From Comamonadaceae bacterium (GTDB taxonomy: Bacteria; Pseudomonadota; Gammaproteobacteria; Burkholderiales; Burkholderiaceae_C): a DNA stretch of 52,080 bases. The translations under genes and the position numbers were made by a program. The stretch covers positions 1 to 52,080 of the forward strand of contig CANFWT010000011.1 in the NCBI GenBank assembly GCA_947450895.1, given 5' to 3'. Below, in pieces: positions 1 to 8,114 of this stretch. How positions within the stretch are numbered: the first letter of the stretch is position 1; each line of letters starts with the position of its first letter. The notes under the pieces are model-generated. The model searched no databases and was not told the origin of the DNA. It saw only the letters and a program-made list of their open reading frames with translations.

Positions 1-1
1 A

Positions 2-157
2 TATCCAGCGTTTTAGAGCCTGCTTTGGGTGCAAGGCTTCAACACATTTGCGATCGGTCGAAAAGTCCCGAATGCTGTGTGCCGGCTTAAAGTGGAAGTA
101 CAGACCCTGAATCGAGTGACCATTGAGCCCCTCTTTGGCTGAAGCGAGGCGCTGCAT
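2..157 (-). CDS. possible partial ORF running off the window edge
   Basis: An open frame on the minus strand starts at an ATG at 157 and reads 52 codons without a stop to the left edge. The predicted peptide begins MQRLASAKEGLNGHS. I do not recognise it. It could be the N-terminus of a gene divergent from arsR or chance. The 67 bases between it and arsR must then hold the arsR promoter; AT-rich bases around 188-224 (TAATTT, TTACATTT) fit a -10 region, but I could not fix an operator. Confidence 0.25.
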   Translation of the reverse strand, partial: MQRLASAKEGLNGHSIQGLYFHFKPAHSIRDFSTDRKCVEALHPKQALKRWI

Positions 158-224
158 GTTCGTTCGCTTCGGGCGCAACAAACTCTGACATAATTTAGCC
201 TTACATTTCCAGTAAAGTTGAATT

Positions 225-551
225 ATGGAAGACAAATACGTCATCAATGCGCTTGCGGCATTGGCTCAGACCAGCCGGCTCCGAATTTTTCGAGCTTTGG
301 TTGTTAAGGGCAACGAAGGCCTTACCCCCGCACAATTGGCTGACATGACGGGCATGCCTGCGAACACGCTCTCTTTTCACCTCAAAGAGCTCATGCATGC
401 TGACCTGATTTCCCAGGAGCGCAGCGGACGCAATCTGATCTACCGTGCGCAATACGACCGCATGAATGCCGTCTTGACCTATCTGTCCCAAAACTGTTGC
501 CAAGGGCAGACCTGCGAAGTTGTCCCAGAGGCGGTTTGCCAAACCTGTTAA
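225..551 (+). CDS. arsR: ArsR-family arsenic-responsive repressor
   Basis: This 108-residue winged-helix protein should repress the ars operon and release DNA on binding As(III) or Sb(III). The recognition helix lies around residues 43-57 (GMPANTLSFHLKEL), followed by the beta-wing with SGRNLIYRA. The C-terminus is cysteine-rich: Cys91, Cys92, Cys97, Cys105 and Cys108. A vicinal Cys pair plus a third Cys near the C-terminus is the sensor arrangement known from Acidithiobacillus ferrooxidans ArsR, unlike the alpha-3 CVC site of plasmid R773 ArsR. The stop at 549-551 is 16 bases before the next start, so the gene is first in the operon. The family assignment is secure; the ligand is inferred from context. 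Confidence 0.93.
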   Translation: MEDKYVINALAALAQTSRLRIFRALVVKGNEGLTPAQLADMTGMPANTLSFHLKELMHADLISQERSGRNLIYRAQYDRMNAVLTYLSQNCCQGQTCEVVPEAVCQTC

Positions 552-567
552 CCAGAAGGAGTCCACC

Positions 568-1071
568 ATGACCGATGCAAAACCCTTGAACGTGCTTTTT
601 CTGTGCACGCACAACTCCGCCCGAAGTATCTTGGCTGAGGCTGCCCTTAACCATATGGGTCATGGTCGATTCAAAGCCTATTCAGCAGGCAGCAGTCCCC
701 GCGAAAACCAAACACCCAACCCCTTGGCCTTGCAAACCCTCGAGCGTGCTGGCATCTCCACTGAGGGACTCAGCAGCAAGACTTGGGATATTTTTGCGCT
801 GCCAGATGCACCCCACATGGACTTGGTAATTACCGTTTGCGACAACGCGGCTGGTGAGGTGTGCCCTTTTTGGCCAGGACAGCCTGCTACCGCCCATTGG
901 GGCTATGCCGATCCGTCTGAAGTGGTTGGCAGCGATGAGGTGAAGCTGGAGGCTTTCAAGCAAACGCTGCACCAAATCAAACGGCGCCTTGATCTGTTCA
1001 CCAGCTTGCCGGCGGCAAGCCTGAGCAAGATGGCTTTGGAAACTACCGCACGCGACATGGCAAAGCAGTGA
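568..1071 (+). CDS. arsC: arsenate reductase, LMW-phosphatase fold (thioredoxin-coupled type)
   Basis: The 167-residue protein has the low-molecular-weight phosphatase P-loop at Cys13 (CTHNSARS, the CX5R signature) and a second redox pair Cys91/Cys99 in VCDNAAGEVCPFWPG. This matches the three-cysteine relay of thioredoxin-dependent ArsC enzymes that reduce arsenate to arsenite. I chose ATG 568 because an AGAAGGAG Shine-Dalgarno sits at 554-561; an upstream in-frame start at 520 would overlap arsR and lacks one. The stop overlaps the GTG start of the aquaporin gene by 4 bases, suggesting translational coupling. It is unrelated in fold to the second arsC at 1737. Confidence 0.92.
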   Translation: MTDAKPLNVLFLCTHNSARSILAEAALNHMGHGRFKAYSAGSSPRENQTPNPLALQTLERAGISTEGLSSKTWDIFALPDAPHMDLVITVCDNAAGEVCPFWPGQPATAHWGYADPSEVVGSDEVKLEAFKQTLHQIKRRLDLFTSLPAASLSKMALETTARDMAKQ

Positions 1072-1736
1072 ACCACTTGCGCAAATATTTGGCTGAATTG
1101 GTGGGCACCGCCGCACTGCTGTGCGCGGTAATCGGTTCGGGCATCATGGCGGAGAACCTGTCCAGCGGGAACAACGGGGTCGCCTTGATCGCCAACACCT
1201 TGGCCACGGTGTTTGCTCTTTATGTATTGATTGAGGCCTTCGCGCCCCTGAGTGGTGCCCATTTCAATCCCGCGGTTTCCATGGTCATGGCTTACCGCAG
1301 AGAGCTACCCCGAGATATGCTCATTGGCTACATTGCGGCGCAACTGCTGGGGGCGGCATTTGGCGCTTGGCTGGCACATGCGATGTTTGGTTTGGATATT
1401 TTTCAGTGGTCTGCCAAAGTGCGCAGTGGATACGGCCAGTATTTGGCTGAGGCCGTGGCAACGGCGGGACTCATTTTTGTTATTTTGCGTTCTGAAGCGG
1501 GTCAAGCCTCCACCATGGTCGCCTGCTATATCGGTGCCGCCTACTGGTTCACTGCGAGCACTTCGTTTGCCAATCCGGCAGCGGTTTTCGGGCGCATGAT
1601 GAGCAATACGTTTGCCGGCATCCATCCTGGCAATGCCCTTTGCTTTATGGCCGCTGAGTTCATCGGGGCCTTTCTTGGATTGGTGCTGTATCACCTCCTG
1701 AGTTCCGACGCAGATCACAACAACTCCAAAGCTTAG
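1068..1736 (+). CDS. aquaporin/MIP channel of the ars operon (AqpS-like)
   Basis: This 222-residue multi-spanning protein of the major intrinsic protein family has both half-helix NPA boxes: HFNPAVSM in the first half and SFANPAAVFGR in the second. In Sinorhizobium meliloti an ars-operon aquaglyceroporin, AqpS, lets internally formed arsenite leave the cell down its gradient and replaces an active pump; the same role is inferred here because no Acr3 or ArsB is in the operon. The residue after the second NPA is Ala, not the Arg found in most water and glycerol channels. Start is GTG 1068, overlapping the arsC stop (GTGA). The next gene begins directly after its TAG. Confidence 0.85.
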   Translation: MNHLRKYLAELVGTAALLCAVIGSGIMAENLSSGNNGVALIANTLATVFALYVLIEAFAPLSGAHFNPAVSMVMAYRRELPRDMLIGYIAAQLLGAAFGAWLAHAMFGLDIFQWSAKVRSGYGQYLAEAVATAGLIFVILRSEAGQASTMVACYIGAAYWFTASTSFANPAAVFGRMMSNTFAGIHPGNALCFMAAEFIGAFLGLVLYHLLSSDADHNNSKA

Positions 1737-2153
1737 ATGGTCACCATTTTTCACAACCCCAATTGCGCAACCTCACGCAACACCTTGGCACTCATCCGGA
1801 ATTCCGGAGTTGAACCGGAAATCGTTCGGTATCTAGAAGCTCCTGTGTCCAAAGACCAGTTGAAAAAGTTAATGAAGGACATGTCCGTGCAGGTACGCGG
1901 CGTGCTGCGGGAAAAGGACACTCCCTATGCGGAGTTGGATTTGGCAAATTCAAAATGGACGGACGACGATCTACTCAATTTCATGGTCGCGCATCCCATT
2001 CTCATGAACCGACCGATTGTGGTCACTGACTTAGGGACCAAGTTATGCCGTCCATCGGAACTTGTTTTGGACATTCTTGCCTCTCCTCAGCGAGCGGCGT
2101 TTAACAAAGAAGACGGGGAGCCGGTGGTCAATGCAGAGGGTTTGCGTGTCTGA
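1737..2153 (+). CDS. arsC: arsenate reductase, glutaredoxin-coupled (Spx/ArsC fold)
   Basis: A 138-residue ArsC of the plasmid R773 type, using glutathione and glutaredoxin to reduce arsenate. The catalytic Cys10 lies in [10 protein letters not shown], close to the family signature NPxCGTSRN, and the conserved arginine of LMNRPIVV is present. The length equals that of E. coli-type ArsC (about 140). ATG 1737 follows the aquaporin stop without a gap and the stop is one base from the arsH start, so the gene is embedded in the operon. It is the second, non-homologous arsenate reductase here, giving the cell both thioredoxin- and glutaredoxin-linked routes. Confidence 0.93.
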   Translation: MVTIFHNPNCATSRNTLALIRNSGVEPEIVRYLEAPVSKDQLKKLMKDMSVQVRGVLREKDTPYAELDLANSKWTDDDLLNFMVAHPILMNRPIVVTDLGTKLCRPSELVLDILASPQRAAFNKEDGEPVVNAEGLRV

Positions 2154-2154
2154 G

Positions 2155-2868
2155 ATGGGCAAAACATTGCCCAACGTGGATGAAAATTGCTTTCGCGTTC
2201 CTGAGCAGCAATTGCTCAGATCATCGCAGGCATCGCTCCATCGACCAAGAATACTCATGCTCTATGGCTCTTTGCGCGAGCGTTCGTACAGCAAATTGTT
2301 AACGCTGGAAGCGGCTCGACTGCTCGAAGCGATGGGTGCCGAGGTCAAAGTATTTGATCCAAAAGACTTGCCCCAGCCAGACGGCGCTCCCGATAGCCAC
2401 CCCAAGGTTGCTGAACTGCGCACTCTTGCGGCATGGTCTGAAGGCATGGTGTGGTGCTCGCCCGAGCGCCATGGGGCGATGACTGGGATTATGAAGAGCC
2501 AAATTGATTGGATTCCACTCTCAGTTGGCGCGGTGCGTCCTACCCAGGGCAAAACACTGGCGGTGATGGAGGTCTGCGGTGGATCGCAATCCTTTAATGC
2601 GGTCAATCAGATGCGGATATTGGGCCGCTGGATGCGCATGATTACGATCCCCAACCAAAGCTCGGTGGCCAAGGCCTTTTTGGAATTTGACGAGGCCGGG
2701 CGCATGAAGCCCTCGGCTTACTACGACCGCGTGGTGGACGTGATGGAAGAGCTTATGAAGTTCACACTACTTACGCGCGATGCGGCGCCCTATTTGGTGG
2801 ATCGCTACAGCGAACGCGCCGAAAGCGCTCAGCAACTGAGCAAGCGCGTCAATCAAAAGTCAATCTAG
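2155..2868 (+). CDS. arsH: ArsH, NADPH-dependent FMN reductase / organoarsenical oxidase
   Basis: A 237-residue flavodoxin-like protein. Characteristic segments are [14 protein letters not shown] (FMN phosphate-binding loop), [18 protein letters not shown] and [18 protein letters not shown]. ArsH proteins oxidise trivalent methylarsenicals or act as NADPH:FMN reductases and give arsenical resistance. ATG 2155 is one base after the arsC stop; a longer in-frame ORF from 2062 would overlap arsC and is rejected. It is the last gene of the ars operon. Downstream (2883-2904) a GCAGGT/ACCTGC hairpin without a U-tract may or may not be a terminator. Confidence 0.93.
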   Translation: MGKTLPNVDENCFRVPEQQLLRSSQASLHRPRILMLYGSLRERSYSKLLTLEAARLLEAMGAEVKVFDPKDLPQPDGAPDSHPKVAELRTLAAWSEGMVWCSPERHGAMTGIMKSQIDWIPLSVGAVRPTQGKTLAVMEVCGGSQSFNAVNQMRILGRWMRMITIPNQSSVAKAFLEFDEAGRMKPSAYYDRVVDVMEELMKFTLLTRDAAPYLVDRYSERAESAQQLSKRVNQKSI

Positions 2869-3092
2869 CCATCGCTTGCATGCAGGTTGATGAAGTGACC
2901 TGCGGGCCCGAATGGCCTTAAATCGAGCTACCCGACGAAAGATGGGTTCTGCCTAAGCCGCATTCACCACTGTACGCACCCAGCCCAACGCGTCAATTCA
3001 GCCTACCGGTTTTTGCACAAACCAGGGTAAGGCCCTGCAACCAGCGCACGCGCTTTCCAAGCTTGTATCGCAAAGAGCCTCAATGTCCTAGG

Positions 3093-4910
3093 CTAGGGCA
3101 GCAGGTCCAGCGCCAGCGCCTCGGCCACCTTGATGCCGTCCACGCCCGCCGACAAAATGCCCCCGGCGTAGCTGGCGCCTTCGCCGGCCGGGTACAGGCC
3201 GCGCAGGTTGGTGCTTTGCAGGTCTTCGCCCCGTGGCATTTTGAGCGGACTTGAGGTGCGGGTTTCCACGCCGGTGAGCACCGCGTCGGCCATGTCAAAG
3301 CCTTTGATCTTGCGGCCAAACACCGGTATGGCTTCGCGCATTGCATCGATGGCGTAAGTGGGCAGGCTGCTGGCCAAGTCCACCAAATGCACCCCCGGCT
3401 TGTAGGACGGCACCACGGTACCCAACGCACTGGAGGCGCGCGCCGCCAAAAAGTCTCCTACCAACTGCCCTGGTGCGTCGTAGTTGGCGCCGCCATGGGC
3501 GTAGGCGGCGGATTCGAGCGCGCGCTGAAACGCGATACCCGCCATGGGGTGCGCGCGGCTGGCGCTGGGCAGCTCGCCTGCCAGCAGGGCTCTAGCTTCG
3601 GCGGCATAGCGCGCGCCGTCTTCGGCTCCAAAGGCCGCCACGAAGCTGGCCTCGTCGTGCGGGTAGTCGGCCGGGTCAATGCCGACCACGATGCCTGCGT
3701 TGGCGTTGCGCTCGTTGCGCGAATACTGGCTCATGCCGTTGGTCACCACGCGTTCGGGCTCAGACGTAGCTGCCACCACCGTGCCGCCGGGGCACATGCA
3801 AAAGCTGTAGACGCTGCGCCCGTTGGCGGCGTGGTGCACCAGTTTGTAGTCGGCCGCGCCCAGGAGCGGGTGCCCTGCGTGGCGGCCCCAGCGGGCGCGG
3901 TCAATCACGCCCTGCGGGTGCTCAATGCGAAAGCCGACCGAAAACGGTTTGGCCTGCATGTCCACGCCGCGCGACCACAGCATGGCAAAGGTGTCGCGCG
4001 CGCTGTGGCCCAGCGCCATCACCACATGGTTGGCGGCCAGTTCTTGCAGGGCGCCAGTGGCCAAGTCGAGCACCTGCAGGCCGCAGATGCGCTGGGCTTG
4101 CCCGTCTGCGGTGTTGGCCGGAGTGGTGCGGATGTCCACCACCCGCTGGCCAAAGCGCACTTCACCGCCCAGGGCGATGATGCGCGCGCGCAGGTTTTCC
4201 ACCACCTTGACGAGTTTGAAGGTGCCAATGTGCGGGTGCGCTTCCACCAATATCTCGGGCGGCGCACCCGCCTCCACCAGCTCTTGCATCACCTTGCGCC
4301 CCAGGTGGCGCGGGTCTTTGATCTGGCTCCAGAGCTTGCCGTCGGAAAAAGTGCCCGCGCCGCCTTCGCCAAACTGCACATTGCTCTCGGGGTGCAGCGT
4401 GTGTTTGCGCCACAGGTCCCAGGTGTCTTTGGTGCGCTGGCGCACCGCCGGACCGCGTTCGAGCACGATGGGCTTGAAACCCATTTGCGCCAGCAGCAGC
4501 GCAGCAAACATGCCACAGGGCCCAAAACCCACCACCACCGGGCGCAGCGGCAGGCTGGCCGGGGCCTGGCGCACCGCGTGGTAGGCCATGTCGGGCGTGG
4601 CGCCAATATGCGGGTGACCGGCAAACTGCGCCAGCAAGCGGGCTTCCAGCGCCGCGTCCAGCGCCACGTCAACGATAAACACCGCCAGGATGTCGGCCTT
4701 GCGCGCGTCAAAACTGCGTTTAAACACCTGCAGTTGCGCAATATCTGCCTGCCCCACGCCCAGGGCCTGCGCGGCCATGCGCATGAGCGTGTCGAGCGGG
4801 TGGATAACGGGGTGGCGGTCGGCCTCGGTTTCGCTGGGGGCGTCGGCGGCGCGCCGGGCAATGACCGGCAGGGCGGTCAGGGGCAGTTTGAGTTCGGTCA
4901 GGCGGATCAT
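3093..4910 (-). CDS. FAD-dependent dehydrogenase, COG2509-type
   Basis: A protein of about 605 residues with a Rossmann FAD-binding motif in its middle (GFGPCGMFAALLLAQMGF followed by VLERG). It also has the family segments VQFGEGGAGTFSDGKLWSQ, the SFCMCPGG loop, and C-terminal LYPAEGASYAGGI with DGIKVAEAL. These define a widespread group of predicted NAD(P)/FAD oxidoreductases of unknown substrate; the N-terminal 90 residues are the family's small extra domain. Start was placed at ATG 4908-4910 (MIRLTELKLPL), 20 codons inside the longest ORF, because homologs begin close to this point. No operon partner is apparent. Confidence 0.85.
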   Translation of the reverse strand: MIRLTELKLPLTALPVIARRAADAPSETEADRHPVIHPLDTLMRMAAQALGVGQADIAQLQVFKRSFDARKADILAVFIVDVALDAALEARLLAQFAGHPHIGATPDMAYHAVRQAPASLPLRPVVVGFGPCGMFAALLLAQMGFKPIVLERGPAVRQRTKDTWDLWRKHTLHPESNVQFGEGGAGTFSDGKLWSQIKDPRHLGRKVMQELVEAGAPPEILVEAHPHIGTFKLVKVVENLRARIIALGGEVRFGQRVVDIRTTPANTADGQAQRICGLQVLDLATGALQELAANHVVMALGHSARDTFAMLWSRGVDMQAKPFSVGFRIEHPQGVIDRARWGRHAGHPLLGAADYKLVHHAANGRSVYSFCMCPGGTVVAATSEPERVVTNGMSQYSRNERNANAGIVVGIDPADYPHDEASFVAAFGAEDGARYAAEARALLAGELPSASRAHPMAGIAFQRALESAAYAHGGANYDAPGQLVGDFLAARASSALGTVVPSYKPGVHLVDLASSLPTYAIDAMREAIPVFGRKIKGFDMADAVLTGVETRTSSPLKMPRGEDLQSTNLRGLYPAGEGASYAGGILSAGVDGIKVAEALALDLLP

Positions 4911-4997
4911 GGGCAGCGGGCTCGGGGTTATCAAGCAAGGCCCGCATGATACGGCGTGGCACTGGCGCATCCCTGGGCTTGCGAAGCCTTTCGGTAC

Positions 4998-5723
4998 TTA
5001 CAAGGTGCGCCGTAGCGCCTCAAAAAACAACGCGCCCTGTAGCCGCTCGCTGATACTTTGCTGCGCCACCAGGGCTGCCACGTCTGGCGCCACTGGCACC
5101 AGCGGCATGCCGGTGGACTGGGCCAGCACTTGGGCCATGCAGGCGCGTTCCAGGTAGTACAGGTCGTCATAGGCGTAGTCCATGCGCTGGCCGCACACCA
5201 CCACGCCGTGGTTGCCCAAGAACGCCACTTCGGCGTTTTGCATGGCGTGGGCAATACGCTCACCCTCGCTGGCATCCAGCGCCAGGCCGTTGTAGCGCGC
5301 GTCGATGGCCAGGCGGCCATGAAAACGCATGGCGTTTTGCGACAAGGTGGTGTCCAAAGCACGCGCCTGGGTCAGCGTCAGCGCAGTGGCGTAGGGCATA
5401 TGGGTGTGCAACACACAGGCCTGGCGGCAGATGCGGTGCACCGCAGCGTGGATGAACATGGCGGTGGACTCCACCGGATGGCGTCCGGCCAGCACGCTGC
5501 CATGCCCGTCAACCAAGACAATGTCGTCGGCCCCGATTTCGCTCCACAGCAGGCCCTGCGGATTGAGCAAAAAGCGCCCGCTGGCGTCGGGCAGTTCGAC
5601 GCTGAAGTGGTTGCACACGCCCTCGCTCAGACCGTGGTGGGCGGCGGCGCGCAGCGCTAGTGCGAGATCGGCACGGAGGCGGGAAACGGAGGGGGATTGG
5701 TAGTCTTGGAGGTGGTGGTTCAT
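4998..5723 (-). CDS. class II aldolase/adducin family protein
   Basis: This 241-residue protein belongs to the fuculose-1-phosphate aldolase/adducin-head family, which binds a divalent metal and carries out aldol cleavage, epimerisation or decarboxylation. Visible marks are NHFSVELP near residue 45, the HTH metal-binding pair in CVLHTHMPYATALT, LGNHGVVV, and the helix YDDLYYLERACMAQ. Start is ATG 5721-5723 (MNHHLQDYQ), rejecting a 39-codon upstream extension with no homologous look. The substrate cannot be read from sequence or neighbours. Confidence 0.85.
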   Translation of the reverse strand: MNHHLQDYQSPSVSRLRADLALALRAAAHHGLSEGVCNHFSVELPDASGRFLLNPQGLLWSEIGADDIVLVDGHGSVLAGRHPVESTAMFIHAAVHRICRQACVLHTHMPYATALTLTQARALDTTLSQNAMRFHGRLAIDARYNGLALDASEGERIAHAMQNAEVAFLGNHGVVVCGQRMDYAYDDLYYLERACMAQVLAQSTGMPLVPVAPDVAALVAQQSISERLQGALFFEALRRTL

Positions 5724-5851
5724 GGTCTTTGCTGCGTGTTGTGGGAGGAGGCCGGGGCCGCCCACAGGGGCGGGAAATGTCTGCAATTTACCCCATGGCA
5801 ATTGCGCTGCCCGGCTAATATGCACTGCTTTGAACAACAACGAGGACGACC

Positions 5852-7114
5852 ATGAAATTTCCCATTGCTACCCTGGTTTTGGCCTGTCTAGCCGCAGCCA
5901 ATCCATTGATCGCCCAGGCCCAGGAGCGCGATGCGCGCCTGCTCGCAGCTGCCCAGGCTGCACAGGCTGAGGTGATTGCGACCTTGCAAACGCTGGTGGC
6001 CATGGAGTCGGGCTCGGCCAACTCAAAGGGGGTGGGCAGGGTGGCGGACTTTGCCCAGGCGCGATTGCAGGCTTTGGGGGCGCAGACCGAGCGTCTCGTG
6101 GGAACCGAGAGCGAGCGAACCATGGTCAAGGGCGTGTTCAAAGGAAGCGGCCAGCTCAAGGTCCTGCTGCTTGCGCACATGGACACGGTTTATCCCGACG
6201 GTATTTTGGCCAGCCAGCCCTACCGCCAAGACGGCAACCGGCTCTACGGACCAGGCATTGCCGATGACAAGGGTGGTATTGCCGTGATTCTGCACGCGCT
6301 GTCCTTGCTCAAAGACGCGGCTTGGCGGGACTACGCCACCGTCACCGTGTTGTTCAACTCCGACGAAGAAATTGGCTCTGCCGCCTCCGGTGACACCATT
6401 GCCAACCTGGCCGCGCTGCATGATGTGGTCTTGTCTTTTGAACCCACCGCTGCCAAGGCGGTAGCCAAGGACGAAGGGGTGCTCTTGGGGGCCGCAGGCA
6501 CCGCCACCGCGACGATGGAAGTCAAAGGCCGCGCTGCGCACGCGGGTGCCGCACCGGAGTTGGGGCGCAACGCGCTCATTGAGCTTTCACACCAGATGCT
6601 GGCCACCCAGGACGTGGCCAAGGGCATTCCCGGCGCGCAACTCAACTGGACCTATTCCCAAGGCGGTCTCGTGCGCAACCAGATCCCTGAGCGCGCTTAC
6701 GCGTTTGCCGACGTGCGCCTGCTCAGCCCCGGCGCGTCCGACGCGCTGCGCACCGCGCTGGAGGCCAAGGTGCAAGAAAGCAAACGCGTGCCCGACACCG
6801 AAGTGAGCATCAAGCTCGAGGTCGGCCGCCCACCGTACGCGGCGGGCCCGCGCGGCCTGGCACTGGCGCAACGCGCACAGGCCATTTACCAAGAGATGGA
6901 TGGCCGCAAATTGTTGCTGCACCCGATGACGGGCGCAGGCACCGACGCTGGCTATGCCAGCCGCTCGGGCAAAGCGGCAGTGCTTGAAAGCATGGGCCTG
7001 CCTGGCTGGGGCTACCACGCCAAAGACGAATACATCGAGATCGACGCGATTGCGCCGCGCCTCTACCTAACTGCACGTTTGTTGCAAGACCTGGCGAAAA
7101 ATCCGCTGCCCTAA
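5852..7114 (+). CDS. exported M20 metallopeptidase, carboxypeptidase G2-like
   Basis: A 420-residue zinc peptidase. The N-terminus (MKFPIATLVLACLAAA, then AQA-QE) is a Sec signal peptide, so it acts in the periplasm. Zinc-site motifs are LLAHMDTVYPDG (His109, Asp111), GIADDKGG, and NSDEEIGS; the C-terminal MTGAGTDAGYAS and the histidine in GYHAKDEYIEID complete the site. The dimerisation domain lies between (about 210-320). Carboxypeptidase G2 homologs remove C-terminal glutamate from folates and acyl-amino acids; the actual substrate is unknown. It converges on the PhzF gene, only 21 bases away. Confidence 0.88.
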   Translation: MKFPIATLVLACLAAANPLIAQAQERDARLLAAAQAAQAEVIATLQTLVAMESGSANSKGVGRVADFAQARLQALGAQTERLVGTESERTMVKGVFKGSGQLKVLLLAHMDTVYPDGILASQPYRQDGNRLYGPGIADDKGGIAVILHALSLLKDAAWRDYATVTVLFNSDEEIGSAASGDTIANLAALHDVVLSFEPTAAKAVAKDEGVLLGAAGTATATMEVKGRAAHAGAAPELGRNALIELSHQMLATQDVAKGIPGAQLNWTYSQGGLVRNQIPERAYAFADVRLLSPGASDALRTALEAKVQESKRVPDTEVSIKLEVGRPPYAAGPRGLALAQRAQAIYQEMDGRKLLLHPMTGAGTDAGYASRSGKAAVLESMGLPGWGYHAKDEYIEIDAIAPRLYLTARLLQDLAKNPLP

Positions 7115-7135
7115 CGCGGTCTCACTTGCTCAGGG

Positions 7136-8110
7136 TTAGAGCATCACGCTGCCATCCACGCACGTGACCACATCGCCACCCACCCAGACCTGGCCGCTGG
7201 CGTCTTGGGCAATGTGCACCCGCCCCTGCACGCCCAGGCAGCTGCCCTGGGCGGCGGTGTAGCGGCTGGGGGCGTAGCCATCGGCGATCAGCCACTGCGC
7301 CAGGCTGGCGTTAAAGCTGCCGGTGACCGGGTCTTCGGCGGTTTGCGGGCCGATGGAGAAAAAGAAGCGCACTTCGACCGTGGGTTCTTCAGGTGCTGGC
7401 GTCGCCGCCTGGGTGCCAACGCTGAATGCCCGCGCCTCGCGGTTAGAGCGCCCAATCAGCCCCGGCGCAGCATCATTTGAGGCCACCGCCGCCAGACCCA
7501 CGCCGGTAATGCCGATCTGCGGCATCAGCCGCGCCAGCGCCGCCAGATCAGGCTCCAGCGCCAGCACGGTAGCAGCGTCGTCCACCAAAAAGCCGAAATG
7601 CTCGGGCCCGTTGCACAAGTGCTGGGCCGCCACAATCTGGCGCTGCTGCAAACCCAGGACAGCCGCCAGCGCAGCACCCGCCTCGGGCGTGGGCGCGCGG
7701 CGCGCCAGCGGGGGCGCGGCAAAGGCCAGGCGCTGGCCTCCGGGCGACGCCGCGTGGGGCGTGCGGCCAATAGGCACCAGCCCCACCTTGCAATGCTGCA
7801 CCACGCGCGCCGGGTAGCGCGGCACGCCACCGGCCTCTAGCCACGCATGGCAACTTCCCAGCGTGGGGTGGCCGGCAAAGCGCATTTCATAGTTCGGCGC
7901 AAAGATGCGCACCTGGTAGTCGGCCCCGGCAGCAGCCGCCTCTGGCGTGGGCGGCAGCAAAAACGTGGTCTCAGACAGGTTGGTCCAGCGGGCAAAGTTT
8001 TGCATCTCCGCGTCGGTCAAACCCTGGCCATCCAGCACCACGGCCAGTGCGTTGCCCAGGTAGGGCGTGGCGGTGAAAACGTCAACCTGTTTAAACGGGC
8101 GTTGCAGCAT
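7136..8110 (-). CDS. PhzF-family isomerase-like protein
   Basis: This 324-residue protein shows the PhzF/diaminopimelate-epimerase double fold: the start VDVFTATPYLGNALAVVLDGQGL and NLSETTFLL with the catalytic Glu are typical, as are EMRFAGHPTLGSCHAW and the second-half motif GPQTAEDPVTGSFNASLAQWL. Family members isomerise or epimerise small acids, for example in phenazine synthesis; no other phz genes are near. Start ATG 8108-8110 gives MLQRPFKQVDVF. It is the last gene of a minus-strand operon, beginning 4 bases after the aminotransferase stop. Confidence 0.9.
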   Translation of the reverse strand: MLQRPFKQVDVFTATPYLGNALAVVLDGQGLTDAEMQNFARWTNLSETTFLLPPTPEAAAAGADYQVRIFAPNYEMRFAGHPTLGSCHAWLEAGGVPRYPARVVQHCKVGLVPIGRTPHAASPGGQRLAFAAPPLARRAPTPEAGAALAAVLGLQQRQIVAAQHLCNGPEHFGFLVDDAATVLALEPDLAALARLMPQIGITGVGLAAVASNDAAPGLIGRSNREARAFSVGTQAATPAPEEPTVEVRFFFSIGPQTAEDPVTGSFNASLAQWLIADGYAPSRYTAAQGSCLGVQGRVHIAQDASGQVWVGGDVVTCVDGSVML

Positions 8111-8114
8111 GGCT

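Noticed and set aside
2883..2904. Hairpin GCAGGT/ACCTGC after arsH as a terminator
   Set aside because: Only six base pairs with a 10-base loop and no U-tract; not strong enough to list.
3387..4949. A 520-codon plus-strand open frame
   Set aside because: It is antisense to the COG2509 dehydrogenase, is His/Arg/Gly-rich and has no recognisable motif.
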